NCBI RefSeq assembly: GCF_001610835.1
Contig: NZ_CP011270.1
Coordinates: forward strand, 5,288,001-5,352,000
From: Planctomyces sp. SH-PL14
GTDB lineage: Bacteria; Planctomycetota; Planctomycetia; Planctomycetales; Planctomycetaceae
Direction: 5' to 3'
Length of the DNA stretch: 64,000 nucleotides
Part shown: one piece after another, positions 26,592-36,100 of the stretch
How positions within the stretch are numbered: the stretch's first letter is position 1
Layout of the letters: the number at the start of each line of letters is the position of its first letter
The notes under the pieces: model-generated
Told to the model about the DNA's origin: nothing
The model's input: the letters and a program-made list of their open reading frames with translations, nothing else
Database searches by the model: none
Program-made: the position numbers and the translations under genes

Positions 26592-27653
26592 ATGTCCCAG
26601 GCCGCCCGCTATCTGTCGTCGATCCTGGCCGTGCTGATCGCGACGCTCGTGCGGCTGTGGCTCGATCCCCTCTTCGGCGAGCGCTCACCGTACATCACGT
26701 ACATCATCGCCACGATCGCGATGGCGTGGTACGCGGGGCCGGGGCCGGCGACCACCACGATGGTGCTCGGCTTCCTCTCGGCCTTCTACTTCTTCGCCTC
26801 CCCCCGCGGCTCGTTTCAGGTCAGCGGGGCCGACGCCCAGGTCGCCACGCTGTGGTACGTGGCGACCGGGGTCCTGGCGATTACGGTGACGGAGCTCACC
26901 CGCTCCGCCGAGCGGAGGGCGAACGCCGTGGCGCTGCAGCTGCAGGAGAAGCAGGCGCTGCTCGAACGCGAGGTCCGGGAGCGGTGGGAGGCGCAGGCGG
27001 AGTGCACGAGCCTCCTGCGGCGGATCGTCAGCATTCAGGAGGACGAGCGGCGGCGGATTTCCCGCGACCTCCACGACCAGTGCGGCCAGGACCTGACCGC
27101 CATGCGCCTGGAGCTGAAACTTCTCACGGAGTCGCTGCAGGCCGGAGGAGACGTGCAGGGCCGCCTGGAGACCCTGCGGCGGCTGATCGGGCAGGTGATG
27201 GACGAGATTCACCATCTGGCGGTCCGCCTGCGGCCGTCGGTGCTCGACGACCTGGGGCTGACCACCGCCGTCGAAAACTACCTGGGGTCGTGGCGGGAGA
27301 TGACGGGCCTGCCGGTCGACTTCGAGTGCCGGGGGTGGGACGGGCGCCGCGTTCCCGAGGAAATCGAGACCGCCCTATACCGCGTCCTCCAGGAGGCGCT
27401 GACGAACGTGGCCCGCCACGCCGCGACGGACGCCGTCAACGTGCTGCTGACGCGGGACGCCGACCACATCGACCTCATCGTCGAAGATCGGGGCCGCGGC
27501 TTCTCCGCGCAGGCCGCGCCATCCGTCGCGCCGGCGCGGCTGGGGCTGCGGGGGATGAAGGAGCGGATGGAAGCGGTGGGCGGACGCCTCGAGATCGAGT
27601 CGACGGAAGGACAGGGGACGACCGTCTTCGCCCGGATTTCCCTCAAGGTGTGA
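26592..27653 (+). CDS. NarL-type sensor histidine kinase
   Basis: A 353-residue kinase. The start at 26592 (MSQAARYLSSIL) is preferred over a TTG at 26487. Several N-terminal membrane helices (about 1-115) resemble the DUF4118/KdpD-like sensor module (PYITYIIATIAMAWYAGPGP, FYFFASPRGSF). A coiled-coil linker leads to a HisKA_3 domain with the phosphoacceptor H161 in RRRISRDLHDQCGQD. The ATPase domain has RVLQEALTNVARHA, DRGRGF and GLRGMKERM. The stop is one base before the ATG of the response regulator, so the two are translationally linked. Confidence 0.92.
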   Translation: MSQAARYLSSILAVLIATLVRLWLDPLFGERSPYITYIIATIAMAWYAGPGPATTTMVLGFLSAFYFFASPRGSFQVSGADAQVATLWYVATGVLAITVTELTRSAERRANAVALQLQEKQALLEREVRERWEAQAECTSLLRRIVSIQEDERRRISRDLHDQCGQDLTAMRLELKLLTESLQAGGDVQGRLETLRRLIGQVMDEIHHLAVRLRPSVLDDLGLTTAVENYLGSWREMTGLPVDFECRGWDGRRVPEEIETALYRVLQEALTNVARHAATDAVNVLLTRDADHIDLIVEDRGRGFSAQAAPSVAPARLGLRGMKERMEAVGGRLEIESTEGQGTTVFARISLKV

Positions 27654-27654
27654 C

Positions 27655-28305
27655 ATGCCCGCGCAGAACATCCGCATCTTCCTCGCGGAAGACCATGAGC
27701 TCGTCCGGGCGGGGCTGAAGCTCCTGATCGAGGCGCAACCCGATCTGTCGGTTGTCGGCGAGGCGTCCGACGGCGTCGCCGCCCTGGAGCGGATCGCCGA
27801 GCTCCGGCCGGACCTGGCGATCATCGACCTGAGCATGCCCCGCATGAACGGGATCGAGCTGACGTCGCACGTCCGCGGGCTTCCGTCTCCTCCTGTGGTC
27901 CTGACCCTCACGGCCAACGAGGATGCGGCTTATCTCCGGCAGCTCTTCCTGCTGGGGGTGTCGGGCTACCTCCTGAAGAAGTCGGCCGCCGACGACCTGA
28001 TCCGGGCGATCCGCACCGTGGTGAGCGGCGAGCGGTACGTGGCGCCGCACCTGATCGGCCACATGGTGGACCAGCTCACCGCCCGGGTCGCGGAGCAGGG
28101 GGCGGTCGAGACGTTGAGCGACCGCGAGCAATCGGTGCTGCGGATGATCGCCGAGGGACTGACCAACCGGGAGATCGGCGAGCGGCTCGAGATCAGCATC
28201 AAAACCGTGGAGACCTACAAGGGCCGGGCGATGCAGAAGGCGCACCTCCGCGGCCGGGCGGAGATCGTGCGGTTCGCCGTCGCCCAGGGGTGGCTCCGGG
28301 ACTGA
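27655..28305 (+). CDS. NarL/LuxR-family response regulator
   Basis: A 216-residue partner of the kinase just upstream. The receiver domain has the acidic pair in FLAEDHE, the phospho-acceptor D58 in AIIDLSMP, a conserved Thr in LTLTAN and a Lys in YLLKKSA. The C-terminal LuxR-type HTH reads LSDREQSVLRMIAEGLTNRE and IGERLEISIKTVETY. Expected to bind DNA as a phosphorylated dimer. Target genes are not evident. Confidence 0.95.
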   Translation: MPAQNIRIFLAEDHELVRAGLKLLIEAQPDLSVVGEASDGVAALERIAELRPDLAIIDLSMPRMNGIELTSHVRGLPSPPVVLTLTANEDAAYLRQLFLLGVSGYLLKKSAADDLIRAIRTVVSGERYVAPHLIGHMVDQLTARVAEQGAVETLSDREQSVLRMIAEGLTNREIGERLEISIKTVETYKGRAMQKAHLRGRAEIVRFAVAQGWLRD

Positions 28306-28490
28306 TGTGCCGGCCGAGCGGGTGGGCTGCAGCGTGGCGCCATGGCGGGGCGGAGGGATTTTGGATTCTCGGTCGATTTCGGGGTCAGGGGGACTTCACC
28401 CTGCATAGGATTCTGCCGGTCCCGAGAACGTCGGACCCCTGGCTTCTCCCCTCCCGTTCACTCTCGAACCTGAAGGTGATCCGCGCGCGA

Positions 28491-28688
28491 ATGAAACGCT
28501 TCCTCCTGATTGCGGCTGCCGCTCTCTACATCCTCTCGCCCATCGACCTGATCCCGGACATCGTCCCGGTGGCCGGCTGGGCGGACGACCTCGTGGTGCT
28601 GCTGCTGGCCCTCAACCAGGGACGGCAACTGCTTCGCGGCGAGCGGCGGTCGACGGTGATCCCGACGACCCGCGCGCAACCGCGGTAA
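28491..28688 (+). CDS. DUF1232 (YkvA-like) small membrane protein
   Basis: A 65-residue protein from the ATG at 28491; the frame is open upstream but only this start gives the family-like N-terminus. The core AAALYILSPIDLIPDIVPVAGWADD followed by LVVLLLALNQGRQLL is the DUF1232 signature (SPxDLIPD...G..DD). These are membrane-associated proteins of unknown function. It lies 185 bp after the response regulator. Confidence 0.88.
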   Translation: MKRFLLIAAAALYILSPIDLIPDIVPVAGWADDLVVLLLALNQGRQLLRGERRSTVIPTTRAQPR

Positions 28689-28872
28689 GCGGCCGATCGG
28701 AACAGAGGAGCGTGCGAGCGGAGCGACGTCGTCCCGCGGTGCGGAACCACGAACCACAGCTCACGGGGAAGTCGTCGCCCCGTTCGTACGCAGCAGACGG
28801 AAGGCGTCGAGAGCGACGCCGCAAGAAGCACTGACAAGAGAGCCGAGCGCAATCAATCCTGGCCACGCGCAT

Positions 28873-28926
28873 AAAAAAAGCGTGGCAAGGTCCCCTCGAG
28901 CTCCCAGCTCACCTTGCCACGCTTCC
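28873..28926 (-). terminator. Minus-strand rho-independent terminator with no assigned gene
   Basis: On the minus strand: AAGCGTGGCAAGGT, an 18-base loop, ACCTTGCCACGCTT, then TTTTTTT. The plus strand has no T-run. The gene it serves must lie at 28927-29444 on the minus strand, but none is recognised there. Confidence 0.85.
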
Positions 28927-29444
28927 GGATGTCAGATTGTTGTCCGCGGGTCACGGCCGTTTCGGTTGGCCGCAGCGGCGTTGTCCGAGACGGCGTCGGC
29001 CGTCGCGAACGAGATAAACCTAGGTCCGCTTTCGAAGGCGGCAAGTTCTTTTTTTCGCGTCCCCACCGAATGCCGGTGGTGACGGGGACCGAGCCACGAA
29101 GCCGGAGATTTCACTCGGACGCCGGTTGATTCCCGCCGAGCCGTCCGATGGAAGCGCGTCTGCGGCGGCCGAGACAAATCAAGAGACCGCCACTCACGAA
29201 ACACCCGATTTGCAGCGGAACGGGTGAGAAGTTTCCGTCTGGAGCGACTTTTGCACTCCAGTCGGCCGTCAAGGGATTTCTTGGGTAGGGACCACTGTTT
29301 CAACATGCGTCCACTACAAGATGTAGCGTTTCACAGCTATTATCGCTCGCAAGCTGGGACGGATGCGCATTTCCAGGCTGGGCGGTTTTTCTGCCGGGGA
29401 TTCGGCGGGACGAGCCGCTGAACATACGTACGGAATGGTGTTGA
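28927..29444 (-). other. Gene-less region upstream of an orphan terminator; possible ncRNA
   Basis: About 520 bp between the terminator and the NtrC-type gene, with lower GC than its surroundings. A minus-strand frame (28932-29306) stops just before the terminator but has an Arg/Ser-rich, non-protein-like composition. A hairpin GTCCCC...GGGGAC lies near 29058-29090. I looked for RNase P, tmRNA and SRP RNA signatures by eye and saw none. Confidence 0.35.
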
Positions 29445-30914
29445 ATGGCGAGTGTGTTGGTCATTGACGACGATCGCAGTGTCCTGCAACTCGTGCAAAG
29501 ATCGCTGGCGCCTTTGCAAGTCGAGGTCCTGACGGCGGCCTCGGCCGATGACGGCCTCCGCCTGATTCGCGAGAAGAGCCCGGACGCGGTCCTGTTGGAC
29601 ATTGTCCTGCCGCATACCTCGGGGCTCGACGTCTTCCGCCAGATCCAGACGATCGACCGGCGGCTCCCCGTGATTTTCATCACGGCGGGGGCCGGGAGCG
29701 ACACCGCCATCGAGGCGATGCAGCTGGGGGCGTACGACTACGTCGCCAAGCCGCTTGAGGTGGCGAAGCTCGCGGATCTGATCTCGCGGGCCCTCGAAAC
29801 GCGCCGGCTGATGAATGTCCCGGTGGCGGTGCCGATCGGCGAGACCACGGGAGAGAACGGGGATGTCTGCATCGGCCGCAGCCCGCAGATGCTGGAGGTC
29901 TTCAAGTCGATCGGGCGGGTCGCCAAGCAGAATGTGACCGTCCTCATCCGGGGCGAAAGCGGGACCGGCAAGGAGCTCGTGGCCCGGGCGCTCTACCAGC
30001 ACAGCAATCGCCGCAACCAGCCGTTCATGGCGGTCAACTGCGCCGCCCTTCCCGACACGCTGCTCGAGAGCGAGCTGTTCGGGCATGAGAAGGGGGCGTT
30101 CACGTCGGCGGACCGGCGGCGGATCGGGAAATTCGAACAGTGCAGCGGCGGGACGCTGTTCCTCGACGAAGTCGGGGACATGTCGCCTCTCGTCCAAAGC
30201 AAGGTCCTGCGGCTCCTTCAGGAGCAGCGGTTCGAGCGCGTGGGGGGGAACGAGACGATTTCGACCGACGTCCGGGTGGTGACGGCGACGAACCGTGACC
30301 TCGACAAGATGGTCGAAGAGGGTGAGTTCCGGGCGGACCTGCTGTACCGGCTGAACGGCGTCACGATTTTCCTTCCTGCTCTCCGCGAGCGTCCCGACGA
30401 CGTCCCGCTGCTGCTGCAGCACTTTCTGACGCGGGCTCGGCGGGACCTGGACAAGCCGGACCTTGAGGGGATCTCACCCGAGGCCCTGAGCGTCCTGATC
30501 GCGTATTCGTGGCCGGGAAACGTCCGGGAATTGCAGAGCGTCGTCCGCCAGTCCGTCCTGAACACGACGGGGCCGGTGATTGCTCCCGAGTTCCTGCCGA
30601 CCGAGCTCACGAATCCGCGGCGTGCGTCGTCCGCTGCGGCGTCGGATCGGTCGCCGGACGGGTTGCCTCCTTCGGACCTGCATACGTTCATTGATGGTCG
30701 GTTGCAGGGTGGGACGACGGACCTGTATGCCGAGACGCTGGAGATGATGGAGCGGTATCTGTTCACCCGGGTCTTGCAGGAGACGAAGGGGGTTCAGACG
30801 AAGGCCGCGGACATTCTGGGGATTACGCGGGGCAAGATTCGGGACCGGATTGCGGCGTTCAACATTCAGTTGGACAAGAATGTGACGATTGAGGACGCCG
30901 ATCACGGGGACTGA
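29445..30914 (+). CDS. NtrC-family sigma-54-dependent response regulator
   Basis: A 489-residue activator. The receiver domain (1-120) has D52 in LLDIVLP and the conserved KPL. The AAA+ domain has Walker A GESGTGKE (170-177), a GAFTGA-loop variant reading GAFTSA (217-222), Walker B GGTLFLDE and LRERPDDVPLL. The Fis-type HTH is C-terminal (AADILGITRGKIRDRIAAF). GAFTGA contacts sigma-54, so the Gly-to-Ser change at the fifth position deserves attention. No cognate kinase gene is adjacent; the orphan kinases at 33110 or 41743 are candidates. Confidence 0.93.
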   Translation: MASVLVIDDDRSVLQLVQRSLAPLQVEVLTAASADDGLRLIREKSPDAVLLDIVLPHTSGLDVFRQIQTIDRRLPVIFITAGAGSDTAIEAMQLGAYDYVAKPLEVAKLADLISRALETRRLMNVPVAVPIGETTGENGDVCIGRSPQMLEVFKSIGRVAKQNVTVLIRGESGTGKELVARALYQHSNRRNQPFMAVNCAALPDTLLESELFGHEKGAFTSADRRRIGKFEQCSGGTLFLDEVGDMSPLVQSKVLRLLQEQRFERVGGNETISTDVRVVTATNRDLDKMVEEGEFRADLLYRLNGVTIFLPALRERPDDVPLLLQHFLTRARRDLDKPDLEGISPEALSVLIAYSWPGNVRELQSVVRQSVLNTTGPVIAPEFLPTELTNPRRASSAAASDRSPDGLPPSDLHTFIDGRLQGGTTDLYAETLEMMERYLFTRVLQETKGVQTKAADILGITRGKIRDRIAAFNIQLDKNVTIEDADHGD

Positions 30915-30932
30915 GTGACGGGCACAGCCATA

Positions 30933-31098
30933 CCGGGTCCAGGGGCTACCCTGGTCAGGGAGTGCAGAGGGGAGAATCCCCTTTGCCCGCCGGAGGCCTG
31001 GCCTGTCTCGCTCTCTCTGAAGGAGCGAGTGTCCAAACGAGGACAGCGTGCCGTATGCCCCCCACCAACCCGCCGCGATTTCAGAGCGAGCGCCGAAA
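30933..31098 (+). repeat. Repeat family B, left-end copy 5
   Basis: Hairpin I is CCAGGG-GCTA-CCCTGG. Hairpin II reads AGGGGA-GAA-TCCCCT, where a C-G pair of other copies is replaced by A-T on both arms. The right part of the element is missing. Confidence 0.85.
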
Positions 31099-31351
31099 GA
31101 TGATCGCGTCCCGTTAGAGTCCAGCCTTCAGGCTGTCCGCTGCGTGGTCTTCGAACAGACGGTGTCCAGCGGGGCACGCTGAAGCGTGTACTCCAACGGC
31201 GCCGTCTTCCTCAGCCCCGACCGGCAGGAAGTCCCGCCAGGGACGGCCAAAAATAGCCCACCCTTTCAAGGGTGGGGCTGACGCCCCGTTCGACCGCGCA
31301 GTCCCGTCAGGGACGAAAGAAATCCTCTCTGTGCGAGCCAGAACGGTGGCT
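31099..31351. repeat. Mosaic of short intergenic repeats
   Basis: No gene. It contains paired GTCCCGYCAGGGAC units (about 31230 and 31300) and a perfect hairpin CCACCCTT-TC-AAGGGTGG near 31258-31276. Two family B copies face each other on either side. Confidence 0.55.
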
Positions 31352-31537
31352 CTGTCACTTCTCAACGCTCGCCTTGCTGTCCCTGCGGATTGATGTGGGG
31401 GGCATCCGGCACGCTGTCCTCGCTTGGATACGTGCTCCTTCAGATAACTCTCGACGAGACGGCCTCCGGCGGGCAGGAGGGCCAGAAAAGCAACACAGGC
31501 CCCCTTGCATCCCCCACCAGGGTGCCCCTGGACCCGG
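31352..31537 (-). repeat. Repeat family B, left-end copy 6 (long-hairpin subtype)
   Basis: Reverse orientation, facing copy 5. Hairpin II is the long form (GGGGGCC...GGCCCTC with loop TGTGTTGCTTTTCT). The right part of the element is missing. Confidence 0.82.
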
Positions 31538-31616
31538 TAGGGGGCTGTTCCGTCAGCGCGCAAAAAAAGGGACGGGCTCTGCACCCGTCCCCTCCGTCTT
31601 TCCCGCCCCCACGTCG

Positions 31617-32735
31617 CTATTCCGCAACGCGCGACTTTGCCGGATCTGCCGACGGCGACCGGTCGAACCGGATATGCGGCCCACGCACCCGCTCCGCCTG
31701 ATCCACCCGGACCCCCTGAGCCAAGGCCGCTCCCCGGGCCACAAAGTTCATAATGATCCGCGTCTTGTCCCGGGCCACCTCCAACGCATCCACGTTGTAA
31801 CCCGCCTGCCGGTACAACTCCCGGACATCCTCCTCCGTCCGCTCGTAGAAGTGCCAGTCCACATGCCACTGATACTCGGCACCGTGGTAGTTTAAGGCGT
31901 CCTTAAAGGCCACGTAAACAATTCCGTCTGTACCGACGGTATCGCGCCAACCGGCCAGGATCTTCACCAGATAACGGTCCGGAATGTAATCGCACAAACC
32001 AACGCTATAGATAATATCCGGCGTACCGAACTGGTCCCGGTTCCGCTCGGAAGAGGTTGTCTTAAGCGCGTTGTAGACAACGCACGTCAGATCCAGCTCT
32101 CCGGGTTTACCCGTAGCCGCCTCCGCCCGCAGGTGCTCCAGAGCCGATTCGTCCGTGTCGATGCACGTCAGATGCACGCTGTCGTCAATCAGCCGGAACG
32201 ATGCGTCATACTCCCGCCCCGGACCGGAAGCGACGTTCAGAATCGAGACCCGCTCCGTCCGGTTCAACACTTCTTTGACGATGAACTTCTGCACTGCCTT
32301 GAGACGCGTGCGGACCGCCTCCGCCAGGTCGCTCCGCAGGAAGTACAGGTCCAGATAACCGCCCAATCCCGTGGATTTCGTCTTGCCGTCGTAGATCCCG
32401 GTCAGCGTTTCGTAGTCCCCCGGATAGCCCCGCGGCTTCGTCCGGGCCCGATGCATGAACCAGCTCTGATCGAAGTAAGGAGAGATCCGGGCCCGGAACT
32501 GCTCCTGCGCCTCCTTGAGAAGCTGCGGGTTGTTTCCGATCGCCTTCTCCGCCACCCGGCAATCGACCCGGGAGCGATGGATCGCCGCCGTCAGCTCCTG
32601 CAGGAACGCATCGTCCTGCGGCTCCGCGTCCTTGGGAATCCGCTGCTCCAGAGAGCTCAGAACGTCAGTGAATGCCTTGACGTCAACGGAATAGAAGTTG
32701 TCGAGATCGAAACCGGGGACCGCGGAAGAATTCAT
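31617..32735 (-). CDS. Class I SAM-dependent methyltransferase
   Basis: A 372-residue protein. The SAM-binding motif I is VSILNVASGPGREYD and the acidic motif II is LTCIDTDESALEHL. Later strands are DIIYSVGLCDYIPDR and GIVYVAFKD. An N-terminal region carries RGYPGDYETL, a phrase I associate with PhcB-like methyltransferases; that link is tentative. Its base composition is visibly less GC-rich than its neighbours, with many A/T third positions. It is bounded on one side by a cluster of repeats, which hints at acquisition. Substrate unknown. Confidence 0.8.
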   Translation of the reverse strand: MNSSAVPGFDLDNFYSVDVKAFTDVLSSLEQRIPKDAEPQDDAFLQELTAAIHRSRVDCRVAEKAIGNNPQLLKEAQEQFRARISPYFDQSWFMHRARTKPRGYPGDYETLTGIYDGKTKSTGLGGYLDLYFLRSDLAEAVRTRLKAVQKFIVKEVLNRTERVSILNVASGPGREYDASFRLIDDSVHLTCIDTDESALEHLRAEAATGKPGELDLTCVVYNALKTTSSERNRDQFGTPDIIYSVGLCDYIPDRYLVKILAGWRDTVGTDGIVYVAFKDALNYHGAEYQWHVDWHFYERTEEDVRELYRQAGYNVDALEVARDKTRIIMNFVARGAALAQGVRVDQAERVRGPHIRFDRSPSADPAKSRVAE

Positions 32736-33109
32736 TTACAAAATATCCAAATGCGGCGATGCCGCGGAAATCTTTAACTCCGTTGAAATTTGGCCCTCGT
32801 GAACCCAGCGTGCTATCGATTATGTGGAATGTCAAGGCTGCATCGAATCGCATCGTCGTCGCGATTGAGCGCGTTATGTGATCTTGTTGCAAAGTGGCAA
32901 CATTGTGACAGCCGTTGTCATCAGGAATCTCCCGGAACAGACGGACGATTGCCGCCGGAAGGGAAATTTCGTGCTACCTGTTGTTGAGGCGAGGCATGGA
33001 TTTGCGATGCGCGCCGTCACAACCCCACCCGCCGCGCTCACGGCACTACGCAAGACGCTTCCAGACATTTCAAGTGTCTCCGAATCGCCACTTTTTTTAG
33101 AACTTTTCG
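32736..33109. other. Divergent intergenic region, AT-richer
   Basis: About 370 bp between the divergent methyltransferase and hybrid kinase genes. Composition is noticeably more AT-rich than elsewhere, as expected for two promoters, but no unambiguous promoter or operator was identified. Confidence 0.4.
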
Positions 33110-36100
33110 ATGAAGGTCGTCCCCACGGGAGTCCGTTCAGGACATTCCGCGCCGGAGGGTTCCCTCCTGGCGGGACGCTTTCGCGTTGCGCAAACGGTCC
33201 GCCACTCCCCGTCCAGCACCGCGTACCTCGCGGAGGACATCACCACCGGGCGGGACATCTTCCTGCGGCTGATCCCCACCGACGGAGCCAGCCCCGGTGC
33301 CATGGCCCGGATGGAACAGGAGGCGGCCGTCCTGGAAGGGATCGGGTCTCCCCGGATCTCCTCCCTCCTGGCTCATGGGCAGGAGAAGCGCCACTTCTGG
33401 TTTGCCTTCAGCCGGCCGGCGGGACGCTCGCTCGCCAGCCACCTCCGCTCCGCCCGCCTCGACTGCCGGCCCGCCCTTGAGCTGTTCCGCTCGCTCCTCT
33501 CCGGGCTGCGGGAACTCCACGGCCGGGGACTGCTGCACCGCTCCCTCCGGCCCGACAGCCTGTTCCTCGAAGACCTCAAGCAGCCCGCCGGCGTCGAGAT
33601 CGCCGGGTACTTCTCGCCGGACGCCGTCACGATCCTGCAGCGCGAAGGGAGCCACACCCCCCGCCTGATCGACGTCGTCCGCTACCTCCCCCCCGAACAG
33701 ACCGGGGTCGTCGACGAGCCTCTTTCCGAGGCCTCGAACCTCTACTCGGCCGGCTGCATCCTGTTCGAATGCCTGAGCGGCCGCACCCCGTTCGAAGGGA
33801 CGTCGCTCAACGAACTCCTCCACCGCCAGGCGACCCGCCCCGCTCCCCAGATCCGCGAGATCGGCGTCCCCGTCCCCCGCGTCGTTGACGAGATCCTCCA
33901 GCGGTGCCTCGCGCGGGACAGCCGCGTCCGGTACCAGTCGGTCGAGGCGGTCGAGGCGGACGTCGAGGCCCTCCTCGAACGGCTGAACCAGGGAGAGACC
34001 GACCCGGACCTCGGCGTCGGCGCGCAGGACCGGCGGGGCGTCCTCGTCGAATCGGCGTTCGTCGCCCGGGCCGAGGAACTGCGGCAGCTCAACGAGGCGT
34101 TCGCCGCGACCCTGGCGGGGGACGCGGACCTCACGTTCGTCGAAGGGGAATCGGGCTTCGGCAAGACGCGGCTTCTCTCGGAGTTCAGCGTCCGCATCTC
34201 GCAGACCGGGGCCATCGTCCTGCGGGGCCGGGCCACCACGGAGAGCAGCCACCAGCCGCTTGAAGTCATCGACGGAGTCGCCGCGGGCGTCATGACCCTC
34301 GCCCACGCGCGGCCCGAACTCGAACAGCGGCTGCGGAGCCGGCTCTCGACCGACCTTCCCCTCCTGGCCGAATCGCTTCCGACCCTCGGCCCGCTGGCGA
34401 GCGACGCCTCCGGGATCGTCGGCGACGCGGGGCCCGGCGGCGAGTCCCGCACGCTCGGAGCGATCGCCCGCCTGTTCGACGCCCTCGGCACCCCGCAGGA
34501 GCCGGTCGTCATCCTTCTCGACGACTGTCAGTGGGCCGCCGATCTCGTCCACCGGCTGCTCCAGCACTGGCGGGTCGTCCAGGCGGACCGCCCCGCCGGG
34601 ACGCGTCACGTCCAGATCGTCGTCTCGTTCCGCGCGGACGAAGTCCCCCCCTCGCACCCGCTGCGGCGGGTCCCGCACGCCCACATGGTCCGCGTCGGGG
34701 CGCTCGGCGCGGACGACATCCGGCGGCTGGCGGAGTCGATGGCCGGGCGGCTCCCCGAGGCGGCCCTCGAGACCGTCATCCGCCTTTCGGACGGCGTGCC
34801 GTTCATGGCCTCGGCGATCCTGCACGGCCTGGTCGAAACTCAGGCGATCCTCCCCGGGCCCGAGGGATGGCGGGTCGACGAGAGCGTCCTGACCCAGGCG
34901 GGCTTCGCGACGCAGGCCGCCTCGTTCCTGTCGCGGCGTCTCGACCTGCTCGCTCCCGAGGTCCGCCGGTTCCTGGCGGCCGGCGCGGTCCTGGGACGGA
35001 CGTTCGACCTCAAGTTCGCCATGGAGCTCTCCGGCGTCCGGGCCGAGGGAGCCTTTGCCGCCGCGCAGGAAGCCCGGCAGCGGCATCTCCTGTGGCTCAA
35101 TCACCATGACGGGAGCGGAACCTTCTCCCACGACCGGATCCGCGAAAGCCTCCTCGGGCAGCTCACCGAGGAGGAGATCCGCCGGCTGCATCGCCAGGTG
35201 GCGGACTACCTCGAAACGGCGCATCCGGACCGGATCGCCGAGCTGGCCCACCACTTCGACGCCGCCGGCGAGCATCCCCGCGCCCTGCGGTACGCCGTCG
35301 AGGCGGCCCGCCGCGCCCATCAGCACCACGCCCTCGAGCTGGCGGAGGAGCAGTACCGCATCGCCCAGCGGGGAGTGACCGGAGCGGCGCGGTCGACGCA
35401 GTTCCTCGTCGCCGACGGGCTGGGCGAAGTCCTGATGCTCCGCGGGAAATACGAAGGGGCCCAGCGGCTGTTCGACCTGGCCGCCCGCCTCGCCGATGGT
35501 CCCGCCGCCGAAGCGGACGTCCGCAGCAAGCAGGGCGAGCTGTACATGAAGCGCGGGGACATGGAGGCCGCCGCCCAGGAGTTCGAACGGGGGCTCGCGC
35601 TGCTGGGGGCCTCGATCCCCCGCAATCGCGTGAGCCTGGGGATCAAGCTGGTCGTCGAGGCGGTCGTCCAGGTCGCCCACACGCTCCTCCCCCGGCTGTT
35701 CGTTCACACCCGGATGCGGACCCCCGATCCGCGCGAGCGGCTGGCGCTGCGGCTCTACAGCGGTCTCTCGCACGCCTGCTGGTATTGCCGCAGCCTGCCG
35801 CTGGCGATGTGGGCCCACCTCCGCGGGATGAACTGCGGCGAAGTCTTCCTTCCCAGCCTCGAGCTGGCGCAGATTTATTCGAACCACGCCCCGGCGATGG
35901 TCCTGACCGCCGCCTACCGCCGCGGCGAACAGTACGCCCTCAAGTCCCTGCAGATCCGCCGCCAGCTCGGCGACCAGTGGGGCCAGGGGCAGTCGTACCA
36001 CTATCACGGCATCGTCCTCTACGCCGCCGCGCGGTACGACGAGTGCATCGAGAAATGCCGGCAGTCGATCCAGATCCTGGAGCGGATGGGCGACCTGTGG

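Noticed and set aside
28932-29306. A 124-codon minus-strand frame ending just before a terminator
   Set aside because: Arg/Ser-rich composition without domain or ribosome-binding site; the terminator is better explained by an RNA or a missed gene.
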